Assembly: GCA_005884335.1 (NCBI GenBank)
Contig: VBCJ01000141.1
Span: 1 to 14,820 of the forward strand
Origin: Betaproteobacteria bacterium
Lineage (GTDB): Bacteria > Pseudomonadota > Gammaproteobacteria > Burkholderiales > SG8-39
Reading direction: 5' to 3'
Length of the DNA stretch: 14,820 nucleotides
Positions 1-5,859 of this stretch are shown in pieces (the stretch's first letter is position 1; each line of letters begins with the position of its first letter). A program made the translations under genes and the position numbers. The notes under the pieces are model-generated. The model was not told the origin of the DNA, searched no databases, and saw nothing but the letters and a program-made list of their open reading frames with translations.

Positions 1-1213
1 CGGCTCGCTCAAGCGCCTCGGCGACGCGCTCGAGGGAGACGAGGTGCCGCTCGCGCGCCATGAACAGATCTTCTCCCCCTGCTTGCCAGCCGGCGAGCGT
101 GAGCAGCGTGCGACGCAGCGCGTCGAGACCCTCGCCTGTCTTGGCAGAAACGTGGATGCGCCAGCCCTGCTCGTTCTGCTCGGCCCGAGGCGCGCCGCCG
201 GAGAGATCGATCTTGTTGAATACGGTAACGGGCTTGAGTTTTCTCGGGAGTCGCTCGACGATGGCGACATCGGCGGCCGTGACCCCTTCACGTGCGTCGA
301 CGACCAGCAACATCGCGTCCGCCCGCTCGATAGCCTCCCAGGTGCGTGCGATTCCGATTGCTTCCACCTTATCGGCAGCGTCTCGCAGACCAGCAGTATC
401 GATGATATTCACGGGCACGCCCTCAACCTGAATGGTCTGTCGCACTGCATCGCGCGTGGTGCCGGGGATTTCAGTGACGATGGCGAGGTCCTCTCCGGCA
501 AGCCGGTTGAGGAGCGACGATTTTCCTACGTTGGGCTGGCCAGCCAGTACCACCTGAAGTCCGCTGCGAAGGACGCTGCCCTGACGGCCGCGAGCAAGCG
601 AACTGCGAACGTCCTCCTGCAGGTGCCTCAGGCGCCCGCGGGCGTCCTCTCGGTCCACTTGATCGATTTCCTCGTCGGGAAAATCCAGGGTCGCTTCCAC
701 GAGCACGCGCAGCTCGACGAGCCGCTTCGCAAGGTTTCCGATCACCTCCGAGAATTCGCCGCGCAGCGAGCGCAGCGCGCAACGCGCCGCGGCCTCGGTA
801 GCGGCGTCGATGAGGTCTGCCACGCCCTCGGCCTGCGCGAGATCGAGCCTGTCGTTCAGGAAAGCGCGACGGGTAAATTCGCCGGGCTCGGCGAGACGCG
901 CGCCAAGCTCTAGGCATCGCCTCAAGATCATGTGCAGCACCACAGGCCCCCCGTGACCCTGTAGTTCGAGCACATCTTCGCCGGTATAGGACGCCGGTGC
1001 GGGAAAGAAAAGTGCGATGCCGTCGTCGATCGGCTCACCGGTGGCGGCGCGGAAGGTCGCACGCACGGCCAGTCGCGGCGCCGGTACACCACCGAGCAAG
1101 TGTGATGCGAGCTGCTCGAGCTTCTTCCCGGAAACGCGCACGATACCGATACCGGCCCTTCCCGGCGCGGTCGCGACAGCCGCGATCACCTCGGTATCGG
1201 ACGGTCCTGCCAT
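1..1213 (-). CDS. mnmE: tRNA modification GTPase MnmE (TrmE), 3' end cut by window edge
   Basis: MnmE works with MnmG to install the (carboxymethyl)aminomethyl group at C5 of wobble uridine 34 in certain tRNAs, using a formyl-THF-binding N-terminal domain and a GTPase domain. The visible 404 codons start MAGPSDTEVIAAVATAPGRA and carry the N-terminal domain (SYTGEDVLELQGHGG), the helical segment (AEPGEFTRRAFLNDRLDLAQ) and the inserted G domain: G1 GQPNVGKS at residues 225-232, G2 TRD, G3 DTAGLR and G4 NKID. The C-terminal end with the family's catalytic cysteine motif lies beyond base 1. The ATG at 1213 has a purine-rich GGAAG upstream. It is the last visible gene of the rpmH-to-mnmE minus-strand cluster, 45 bp after yidC. 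The frame is intact throughout. Confidence 0.97.
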   Translation of the reverse strand, partial: MAGPSDTEVIAAVATAPGRAGIGIVRVSGKKLEQLASHLLGGVPAPRLAVRATFRAATGEPIDDGIALFFPAPASYTGEDVLELQGHGGPVVLHMILRRCLELGARLAEPGEFTRRAFLNDRLDLAQAEGVADLIDAATEAAARCALRSLRGEFSEVIGNLAKRLVELRVLVEATLDFPDEEIDQVDREDARGRLRHLQEDVRSSLARGRQGSVLRSGLQVVLAGQPNVGKSSLLNRLAGEDLAIVTEIPGTTRDAVRQTIQVEGVPVNIIDTAGLRDAADKVEAIGIARTWEAIERADAMLLVVDAREGVTAADVAIVERLPRKLKPVTVFNKIDLSGGAPRAEQNEQGWRIHVSAKTGEGLDALRRTLLTLAGWQAGGEDLFMARERHLVSLERVAEALERA

Positions 1214-1236
1214 GGTTGCTTCCGGGCGTTATCGTC

Positions 1237-1254
1237 CCGCCCGCAATCGGGCGG
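1237..1254. other. Small perfect hairpin between yidC and mnmE
   Basis: CCGCCCG and CGGGCGG form a 7-bp GC-only stem round a four-base CAAT loop, in the 45-bp gap between yidC and mnmE. No T-run follows on either strand, so it is a poor intrinsic terminator. It could be an mRNA stability element or a weak attenuator before mnmE. The pairing is seen in the sequence; the role is a guess. Confidence 0.4.
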
Positions 1255-1258
1255 CATC

Positions 1259-2899
1259 TTAGCGTCTTGCGCTGGCGGCGGCTTTTTCTCCTTCGATCAT
1301 GCGGGTGATTTGCCATTGCTGCAGGATCGACAGGATATTGTTGACGAACCAGTAGAGAACCAGACCCGAGGGGAAAAAGTAGAACATCACCCCGAATGCA
1401 AACGGCATGATCATCATGACCTTGGCCTGAACCGGATCAGGCGGCGTGGGATTCATCTTGGTCTGGACGATCATGGAGGCCATCATCAGCGTTGGAAGCA
1501 CGTACCAAGGATCGGGCGCCGAAAGATCCTTGATCCAGAGATAGAAAGGGGCCTGGCGCAGTTCAACGCTTTCGAAGAGCACCCAGTAGAGCGCGACGAA
1601 GACCGGAATTTGCACGAGGATCGGCAGGCAACCACCCAGCGGATTGATTTTCTCGGTCTTGTATAGCTCCATCATCGCCTGGTTCATCTTCGTTTTGTCG
1701 TCCGCATACTGTTCGCGGAGCTTCATCAGCCGCGGCGTCACCAGTTTCATCTTCGCCATCGAGCGGTAGCTCGCGGCCGACAGCGGGAAAAAGATCAGCT
1801 TGATGACCACGGTGAGCAGGATGATGGCAAGACCCCAGTTCCCCATCCAGCCATGGAAAAGTTTGAGGACCCAGAAGAGCGGCGCCGCGATCACCGTAAG
1901 CCATCCGTAGTCGACAACGAGTTCCAGTCCCGGGGCGACCGAATGCAAGTGGTCCTGATCCTGAGGGCCTGCATACAGCGGCACCACGACGCGGGCGCTA
2001 GCGCCCGGCGCAATCGGTCCAAGGGGCACGATCACGCCGACCGAATAAAGGTCCTCGGCGAGCTTTCGCGCGTAGAACTCGCGCAGCGACTTGTCGGGAG
2101 GAAGGAGCGCTGCGACGAAATAGTGCTGAATGATCGCGATCCACCCGTTGTCGGAGCTCTTCGGATAAGGGGTCTTGCCCTTGGCGATATCTTCGAAACT
2201 GACCTTCTGAAACTTGCTCTGTTCGGTATAAACCGCGGCCCCAGTGTAGGTCTGCGCCATATAGGGATCACCTCCGGGGGACTTGCCGTCGCGGGTGATC
2301 TGAAAATAGGCGTGGGTTGCGAACGGCTTGACCGTGCCGTTCGCGATCTCCTCGGCGATATCGATGCGATAGCTCGCAGGATAGAACGTCAGAATCTTGG
2401 TTACCCTGATGCCTTCCGGCGTGTCTGCCTGGAGGCGCACGTCGAGCCTGTCCTGACCCTGTTCGAGAGTGAATTCCCTGGCGGACGCGTGAAACAGCGT
2501 CCGGTGATTCGGCAGGCCCTCGCCGATCAAGCCGCTTTGCGCGGCATAACGATGCTCGGGCCCAAACAGCACGAAATTCTTCGTCTCGTGGAGCGTATCC
2601 TTATGCTTGAGCAATTCCAGGTAGACGATGTCCCCGCCTTGCGTATCGATTTCCGCAAGCATGGTATCCATGTGAACTCGCAGGCGCTCCCGGGGTTTGC
2701 CCGCCGGTGCCAATGTCGTGGGCAGCGCATCCCCGCTCTTCTCCGTGGATGTCGCTGCCCCGGAGCTCGGCGTCGGCACCGGCCCCTGCGTCGGCGGGTT
2801 GGCAGGCGCGGGAGGCCGAAGCTCCTTCTGCCACGCCTCCCAAAGGAGCAGCAGCGAGAAAGCGAACACTAAGAACAGGATCAAACGCTGAGTGTCCAT
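1259..2899 (-). CDS. yidC: Membrane protein insertase YidC
   Basis: YidC inserts and folds inner-membrane proteins, alone or with SecYEG. The 546-residue product begins MDTQRLILF, with an N-terminal membrane segment (about residues 5-22), then a Pro/Ala-rich linker, a large periplasmic domain (about 55-340) and the conserved C-terminal membrane core. The core contains the SYRSMAKMK segment, with R379 matching the conserved groove arginine, then the PLGGCLPILVQIPVFVALYW segment and a closing FFPSGLVLYWFVNN helix. The length is normal for a Gram-negative YidC. A TTG at 2914 would add five residues (MSASL), but the ATG at 2899 matches the usual MDTQR start. Neither has a clear Shine-Dalgarno sequence. 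It lies 15 bp after the yidD stop, so translation may be coupled. Confidence 0.97.
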   Translation of the reverse strand: MDTQRLILFLVFAFSLLLLWEAWQKELRPPAPANPPTQGPVPTPSSGAATSTEKSGDALPTTLAPAGKPRERLRVHMDTMLAEIDTQGGDIVYLELLKHKDTLHETKNFVLFGPEHRYAAQSGLIGEGLPNHRTLFHASAREFTLEQGQDRLDVRLQADTPEGIRVTKILTFYPASYRIDIAEEIANGTVKPFATHAYFQITRDGKSPGGDPYMAQTYTGAAVYTEQSKFQKVSFEDIAKGKTPYPKSSDNGWIAIIQHYFVAALLPPDKSLREFYARKLAEDLYSVGVIVPLGPIAPGASARVVVPLYAGPQDQDHLHSVAPGLELVVDYGWLTVIAAPLFWVLKLFHGWMGNWGLAIILLTVVIKLIFFPLSAASYRSMAKMKLVTPRLMKLREQYADDKTKMNQAMMELYKTEKINPLGGCLPILVQIPVFVALYWVLFESVELRQAPFYLWIKDLSAPDPWYVLPTLMMASMIVQTKMNPTPPDPVQAKVMMIMPFAFGVMFYFFPSGLVLYWFVNNILSILQQWQITRMIEGEKAAASARR

Positions 2900-2914
2900 G
2901 AGGGAAGCAGACAA

Positions 2915-3124
2915 TTACGGGACCGGGTCATGTCCACCCGGGTGCCAAGGATGACAGCGAGCAAGCCGCGCGAGGGCAAGCCACGCGCCCCGCGCTGCGC
3001 CGTGGCGTTCGAGCGCCTCCAGAGCGTATGCGGAGCAGGAAGGGTGGAAACGGCAGTGCATACCGAGCAGCGGGCTCAAACCGTAGCGATAACTCCGGAT
3101 CAAGAGCGATAACAGTCTGCTCAC
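2915..3124 (-). CDS. yidD: Membrane protein insertion efficiency factor YidD
   Basis: YidD is a small peripheral inner-membrane protein that assists YidC-dependent insertion. The 69-residue product has the family pattern: a hydrophobic/amphipathic start (SRLLSLLIRSYRYGLSPLLG), a conserved Cys pair in HCRFHPSCSAYALEAL, and the terminal RCHPWHPGGHDPVP. The GTG at 3124 is chosen because it overlaps the rnpA TGA as GTGA and has GGGA six bases upstream. An ATG at 3142 would add MPGGIV and overlap rnpA by 22 bp; relatives usually begin close to the SRLL segment. It sits between rnpA and yidC, its standard place. Confidence 0.93.
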   Translation of the reverse strand: MSRLLSLLIRSYRYGLSPLLGMHCRFHPSCSAYALEALERHGAARGAWLALARLARCHPWHPGGHDPVP

Positions 3125-3444
3125 GACGATCCCGCCAGGCATCGCTCGACTTCCGCCAATACAACTGTACCCACGGTCAAGCGAATCAGAATATCGCGGC
3201 TTCCAAGTCGCGCTTGTTGGGCTCGAAACAACTCCCGCAACAGACGCTTCATCCGGTTGCGGTCGACTGCGCGCGGAAAAACGCGCTTGGGAACGATGAG
3301 ACCTAGCCTGGGAACACCGAGCAGGTTTGCTCTGAATAGCACGCTGAACCCGGGACGCTTGAGTGCACGCCCGCCGGAAAGCAACGCTGCAATATCGGCC
3401 GTTCTGAGCCGCTGCCTTCGACCGTAACGCCTGCGAGCGCTCAA
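3121..3444 (-). CDS. rnpA: Ribonuclease P protein component
   Basis: RnpA is the basic protein subunit of RNase P, which with the catalytic RNA removes 5' leaders from pre-tRNAs. The 107-residue product is Arg-rich and carries the hallmark RNR box, DRNRMKRLLRELFR, near residues 60-75, preceded by GLIVPKRVFPRAV. The length is in the usual 105-130 range. The only plausible start is TTG at 3444, which overlaps the rpmH stop as TTGA; the next in-frame alternative falls inside the conserved region. It is therefore probably translated by coupling to rpmH. Confidence 0.95.
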   Translation of the reverse strand: MSARRRYGRRQRLRTADIAALLSGGRALKRPGFSVLFRANLLGVPRLGLIVPKRVFPRAVDRNRMKRLLRELFRAQQARLGSRDILIRLTVGTVVLAEVERCLAGSS

Positions 3445-3575
3445 ACGCTCAAGCGGGCACGCCCCTTAGCGCGGCGTGCCCGAAGCACGGCCCGGCCCCC
3501 GCGCGTGCGCATGCGAACAAGAAACCCGTGAGTACGTTTCCTGCGAACGACCGAGGGGTGAAAAGTACGTTTCAT
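3441..3575 (-). CDS. rpmH: 50S ribosomal protein L34
   Basis: L34 is the smallest protein of the large ribosomal subunit and binds 23S rRNA. This 44-residue ORF reads MKRTFHPSVVRRKRTHGFLV and continues through RMRTRGGRAVL to RRAKGRARLSV, matching L34 from end to end with the family's exact usual length. An AGGA lies about 11 bases before the ATG, preceded by a promoter at 3610-3639. It is the first gene of the minus-strand cluster and its TGA overlaps the rnpA TTG start. FHPS replaces the commoner YQPS; otherwise nothing is odd. Confidence 0.98.
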   Translation of the reverse strand: MKRTFHPSVVRRKRTHGFLVRMRTRGGRAVLRARRAKGRARLSV

Positions 3576-3609
3576 TTGAGGGGATTCCTGAGGCGGACAA
3601 TAACCTTTA

Positions 3610-3639
3610 ATTAAACGATATTTTAGCCAGAATTGTCAA
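3610..3639 (-). promoter_or_regulatory. Sigma70-type promoter of rpmH-rnpA-yidD-yidC
   Basis: On the minus strand a perfect -35 TTGACA (3639-3634) is followed, after an 18-bp spacer, by TTTAAT (3615-3610), a 5/6 match to the -10 consensus. The predicted start, near 3603, gives a leader of about 27 bases before the rpmH ATG. The surroundings are AT-rich compared with the genes. Motifs are seen; promoter activity is inferred. Confidence 0.75.
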
Positions 3640-3767
3640 AGAATTAAGCGCTCTGGTAGTGGGTCAGTTTGCGGAGAGTGGCTGACTGTCTGATATAGTT
3701 CGCTCCTCTGAACTGAATCCTACGGTTTTCCCGATATGAGCCACAACGGGTTCATATGTATTGCGTA
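3640..3767. other. Intergenic left edge of the accessory segment
   Basis: This stretch between the rpmH promoter and the next promoter holds no convincing ORF. No sequence matches the DnaA-box consensus TTATNCACA on either strand. It is less GC-rich than the flanking genes and may contain the left junction of the inserted segment, but I see no att-like repeat or IS end that fixes the boundary. Confidence 0.4.
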
Positions 3768-3797
3768 TTGCTATGGGGTCATATAGACTTATATAAT
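3768..3797 (+). promoter_or_regulatory. Putative promoter of the RHH/OMPDC-like unit
   Basis: A perfect -10 TATAAT (3792-3797) lies 18 bp after TTGCTA (3768-3773), a 4/6 match to TTGACA. The predicted start near 3804 gives a very short leader before the ATG at 3817. The -10 is embedded in the 3779-3808 repeats, as expected for an operator that blocks RNA polymerase. Confidence 0.55.
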
Positions 3798-3808
3798 CTT
3801 ATATAAGA
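3779..3808 (+). repeat. Three tandem 10-bp repeats over the -10 box (candidate operator)
   Basis: Three consecutive decamers, TCATATAGAC, TTATATAATC and TTATATAAGA, share the core T(C/T)ATATA. The last two contain CTTATATAA at exactly 10-bp spacing, and the final CTTATATAAG (3798-3807) is a perfect palindrome. Ribbon-helix-helix repressors typically bind short repeats spaced about one helical turn apart in their own promoter, so autoregulation by the downstream gene is plausible. The repeats are seen; operator function is inferred, and simple AT-richness is the alternative. Confidence 0.55.
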
Positions 3809-3816
3809 GACATTCG

Positions 3817-4071
3817 ATGCCAAAACGGGCGACCTTAATTCAATTCGACGAGGCGGTAGACCGAATGCTTCGTCTCTTCAAAAAAGTAAGCGGGATAAGT
3901 CTGGCCGTAATTGCAAATCGTGCCGTCGAGACCCACATAAAAAGTGAGCTTCATCAAAACGCCGGCCTGAAGGCAAAGTATGACATAGAGGAAGCCAAAA
4001 TCTCGGCATCAGTCGGCGGCAATGTCTCGATGATCACGCGACGGAAGCCAAGGAACAGAAATGCAGCATAA
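3817..4071 (+). CDS. Small ribbon-helix-helix (CopG/Arc-like) protein
   Basis: The 84-residue product fits a ribbon-helix-helix DNA-binding domain in residues 3-45: a short strand KRATLIQF, helix DEAVDRMLRLFKKVS, turn GIS, then helix LAVIANRAVETHIKSEL. The rest is polar with a basic tail (TRRKPRNRNAA), which might be a flexible or partner-binding extension. Such proteins are usually dimeric repressors or antitoxins. The next gene follows after 19 bp, so the two probably form one transcript. No toxin-like partner is visible. Base composition and codons (ATA, AAA) are more AT-rich than in the housekeeping genes, which suggests transfer. The fold is inferred from pattern alone. Confidence 0.72.
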   Translation: MPKRATLIQFDEAVDRMLRLFKKVSGISLAVIANRAVETHIKSELHQNAGLKAKYDIEEAKISASVGGNVSMITRRKPRNRNAA

Positions 4072-4078
4072 AGGTTTT

Positions 4079-4083
4079 GGAGG
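4079..4083 (+). promoter_or_regulatory. Strong Shine-Dalgarno deciding the OMPDC-like start
   Basis: GGAGG lies seven bases before the ATG at 4091 and only one base before an in-frame ATG at 4085. A further in-frame ATG at 4061 overlaps the upstream gene and has no such site. The spacing therefore favours 4091 as the real start, after which the family homology begins (SERLIVALDVD). Confidence 0.7.
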
Positions 4084-4090
4084 TATGACC

Positions 4091-4864
4091 ATGGACGCCG
4101 TCTCAGCAAGCGAACGGCTGATCGTGGCGTTGGACGTGGACACAAAGGACGAAGCTGCGGAGATTGTAAAAGCTCTAGGCGATGCCGTGAGCTTTTATAA
4201 GGTGGGCTATCAATTGTATATCGCAAGCGGATTGGAGGTTGTTAGAGAACTCACTAGGCAAGGGAAAAAGGTGTTCCTTGACCTTAAGTTGGATGACACG
4301 CCTCGAACAGTGGAAAAAACCATAAAGAATATGGAGAAAGACGGCATAGAGTTCTTCACGCTCCAAGGAAATGAGGACACAGCGAAGGCTGCGCGAGCTG
4401 GAAGAGGCGAACGGGAAAATCCTAAATTTCTGCAAGTTCCGCTCCTGTCGAGTTGGGACACCAAAGACTTGCGAGAACATCTCCATATAACCGATACGGC
4501 CCATCGGGTGGATCTTGATGGCGTAGTCGTGCGCCGAGCACGTCGTATTCTTGACGCTGGGTGTGATGGCGTAATTGCGTCCGGAACATCGGTCAGAAAA
4601 CTCCGGCAAAAAATTCCGGACATTCTCATTGTGTCTCCTGGAATTCGTCCAGAGGGATCAGACCCCAATGATCATAAGAGAATGCTGACGCCATTTGACG
4701 CGATAAAAGCGGGAGCCGACTATTTGGTAGTTGGAAGACCAATTCGCAATTCAGATGATCCTGCCGGTATGGCTCGCCAGATACAGAATGAAATTAGGCG
4801 AGCTTTAGCGGATAAGAATCCAGGTCCTGCATCAGTCCATAGGGTCTCAATGATTCCAGCCTGA
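4091..4864 (+). CDS. Divergent orotidine-5'-phosphate decarboxylase-family (OMPDC/HUMPS) protein
   Basis: Family members are (beta/alpha)8 barrels; true PyrF decarboxylates OMP to UMP in pyrimidine synthesis. This 257-residue protein keeps D15 (IVALDVD), K37 (FYKVG), the catalytic array D64-x-K66-x-x-D69 (DLKLDD), SPGIRP with R186, and the phosphate-loop VVGRP at 214-217. It departs from classic PyrF in several places: DTPRT for D(I/V)PNT, LQGN where NVHAS is usual, SS where the usual loop has TS, and DHKR for DQ(R/K)R, so the usual phosphate-contacting Gln is His195. It could be a decarboxylase with altered substrate use, or a related lyase. It follows the RHH gene, and its composition is more AT-rich than its neighbours. 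An origin-adjacent pyrF is unusual. The family call is firm; the reaction is not. Confidence 0.85.
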   Translation: MDAVSASERLIVALDVDTKDEAAEIVKALGDAVSFYKVGYQLYIASGLEVVRELTRQGKKVFLDLKLDDTPRTVEKTIKNMEKDGIEFFTLQGNEDTAKAARAGRGERENPKFLQVPLLSSWDTKDLREHLHITDTAHRVDLDGVVVRRARRILDAGCDGVIASGTSVRKLRQKIPDILIVSPGIRPEGSDPNDHKRMLTPFDAIKAGADYLVVGRPIRNSDDPAGMARQIQNEIRRALADKNPGPASVHRVSMIPA

Positions 4865-4893
4865 GTGAGCCAATAAACTAGCTAGAACTCATC

Positions 4894-5346
4894 TCAAAAA
4901 TGTCGTATGAGAATCACGAGACAACCAAGATGGACGAAGCCCAGATAGTTGGCGACGTGATACTCGTGGCGCGACAGGATGCGACGAAAGTTCTGTAGCC
5001 AAGCAAACAGTCGCTCGATCTTCCAGCGACGCTTGTAACGCCGAAGCGCGCGACCGTCCTGCGTGGGCGCTCGAGTGCGGTTGCTCTTATGAGGGGCGAT
5101 CAGTTCAATACCCTGGGCAGCGAGCTCGGCGTCGAGCTTGTCACTGTCGTAGGCGCGATCCCCGATCAATCGGGCAGGGGCAGAGGCGACAAACCGGCCG
5201 CCGACAGTGTCTGGTGCAAGGGTGATTTCATGTGGCGAAGCAGATGCAACGTGTACGGCGACAGGAAGACCATGGCGGTCTGCCACCGCCATGAGCTTCG
5301 TACCTTTGCCCCGCTTGGTCTTTCCCACGCAGAGCCCCCTTTTTTC
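4894..5346 (-). CDS. IS5-family transposase, downstream frame (orfB, catalytic core)
   Basis: From the slippery run onward the -1 frame gives KRGLCVGKTKRGKGTKLMAV, then LIGDRAYDSDKLDAEL with the second catalytic Asp, and IERLFAWLQNFRR with the catalytic Glu, ending LGCLVILIRHF. The open frame extends further upstream, to 5640, but the residues before 5346 resemble no transposase, so orfB is listed from the frameshift point. A one-step -1 shift at the A-run joins it to orfA. Adding a sixth G would instead give AKKGGLCVGKT, close to single-frame relatives, so both programmed frameshifting and a one-base deletion are possible. Confidence 0.8.
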   Translation of the reverse strand, partial: EKRGLCVGKTKRGKGTKLMAVADRHGLPVAVHVASASPHEITLAPDTVGGRFVASAPARLIGDRAYDSDKLDAELAAQGIELIAPHKSNRTRAPTQDGRALRRYKRRWKIERLFAWLQNFRRILSRHEYHVANYLGFVHLGCLVILIRHF

Positions 5347-5672
5347 GCCACTACGAAAGTGCCGTCGATAAAGCACTCCGACAGATCCAGTGAGCCTCGA
5401 CTTCGTAAGTCCTCGGCCAACACCTCCAGCAGCGCTCTGAACGCACCGCACTTCACCCACTCTTGGAAGCGTCGGTGGCAGGTCTGGTATGGTGGAAATC
5501 GGCCAGGAAGGTCTGCCCACGGGGCCCCGGTACGCAGAATCCAGAACACGCCGTTGAGTACTACACGGTCTTCCAGCCGCGGCCGCCCGCGCCCGTCTTT
5601 GCGCCGTGGCTTCGTTAGCAGCGGTTCGATCAAGCTCCATTGTTCGTCGGTCAGCTGTTCGGCTCGGCTCAT
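5166..5672 (-). CDS. IS5-family transposase, upstream frame (orfA)
   Basis: The 168-residue frame begins MSRAEQLTDEQWSLIEPLLT, the typical N-terminal DUF4096-type helical domain of this group (RPRLEDRVVLNGVFWILRTG, WADLPGRFPPYQTCHRRFQEW), and reaches the first catalytic Asp in FIDGTFVVAKKGG near residues 101-113. After the A6G5 run at 5345-5335 the frame loses homology (SAWERPSGAKV), and the catalytic core continues in the -1 frame. Alone it would lack the second Asp and the Glu of the DDE triad, so it probably acts only as the N-terminal part of a fused product or as an inhibitor. Confidence 0.85.
   Translation of the reverse strand: MSRAEQLTDEQWSLIEPLLTKPRRKDGRGRPRLEDRVVLNGVFWILRTGAPWADLPGRFPPYQTCHRRFQEWVKCGAFRALLEVLAEDLRSRGSLDLSECFIDGTFVVAKKGGSAWERPSGAKVRSSWRWQTAMVFLSPYTLHLLRHMKSPLHQTLSAAGLSPLPLPD
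5335..5345 (-). other. A6G5 slippery run between transposase frames
   Basis: On the minus strand the codons GCG AAA AAA GGG GGC contain six A followed by five G exactly where homology passes from orfA to orfB by a -1 shift. A-runs of this kind serve ribosomal or transcriptional slippage in several IS families. The alternative is a one-base contraction of an original G6 run, which would have killed the transposase. Confidence 0.65.
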
Positions 5673-5754
5673 CTCCTGTTACTTCGGGAAAAATGACCTC
5701 CCAAAGTTAACAGAAGTCCTTGTTCGTAAACAGCACTATTTTTGAGATACGCTT

Positions 5755-5859
5755 TAGTTACTAAGTCGGATACGACCGCAAGCGCAGCAATTTCTTCAAG
5801 ACTCCCAAACATGGTTGATCAGGTTTTGCCCAAACGTGGCTCAACTCTCAGCCTACCGC
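5755..5859. other. Non-coding gap with an 11-bp direct repeat
   Basis: Between the insertion sequence and the small minus-strand gene, CCCAAACATGG (5804-5814) and CCCAAACGTGG (5829-5839) recur with a 25-bp period and one mismatch. I see no gene fragment or DnaA box here. The repeat may be an iteron-like protein site, or chance. Confidence 0.35.

Larger units (their letters stand above)
4885..5754 (-). mobile_element. IS5-family insertion sequence (IS427-like), about 870 bp
   Basis: The element is bounded by 17-bp imperfect inverted repeats, at 4885-4901 and the complement of 5738-5754, identical over the inner 11 bases (ATCTCAAAAAT). TA flanks both ends (4883-4884 and 5755-5756), consistent with a two-base duplication; TAG at 4883-4885 and 5755-5757 is an alternative three-base reading. 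The size, the two overlapping transposase frames and the transposase stop codon inside one terminal repeat fit this IS5 subgroup. It sits 20 bp after the OMPDC-like gene and does not break a recognisable ORF. Confidence 0.85.

Noticed and set aside
44..913. Long plus-strand ORF opposite mnmE
   Set aside because: It is the antisense shadow of a clear MnmE reading frame in GC-rich DNA and has no recognisable motif.
1853..2872. 339-codon plus-strand ORF opposite yidC
   Set aside because: The minus frame is an intact YidC from end to end; the plus frame is Arg-rich shadow sequence.
2900..2914. TTG start for yidC adding MSASL
   Set aside because: The ATG at 2899 gives the standard MDTQR start; the TTG directly follows the yidD stop without a Shine-Dalgarno sequence.
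3788..3807. CRISPR-like tandem repeat
   Set aside because: The units are 10 bp with no spacers; an operator or AT-rich promoter explains them better.
4175..4668. Two minus-strand ORFs opposite the OMPDC-like gene
   Set aside because: They lack motifs and lie wholly within a well-supported coding frame.
3817..4864. Classical toxin-antitoxin pair
   Set aside because: The RHH protein could be an antitoxin, but the partner is a clear OMPDC-family barrel with catalytic residues, not a known toxin fold.
5089..5745. 218-codon plus-strand ORF inside the IS
   Set aside because: It is the antisense shadow of the transposase frames and crosses the IS end.
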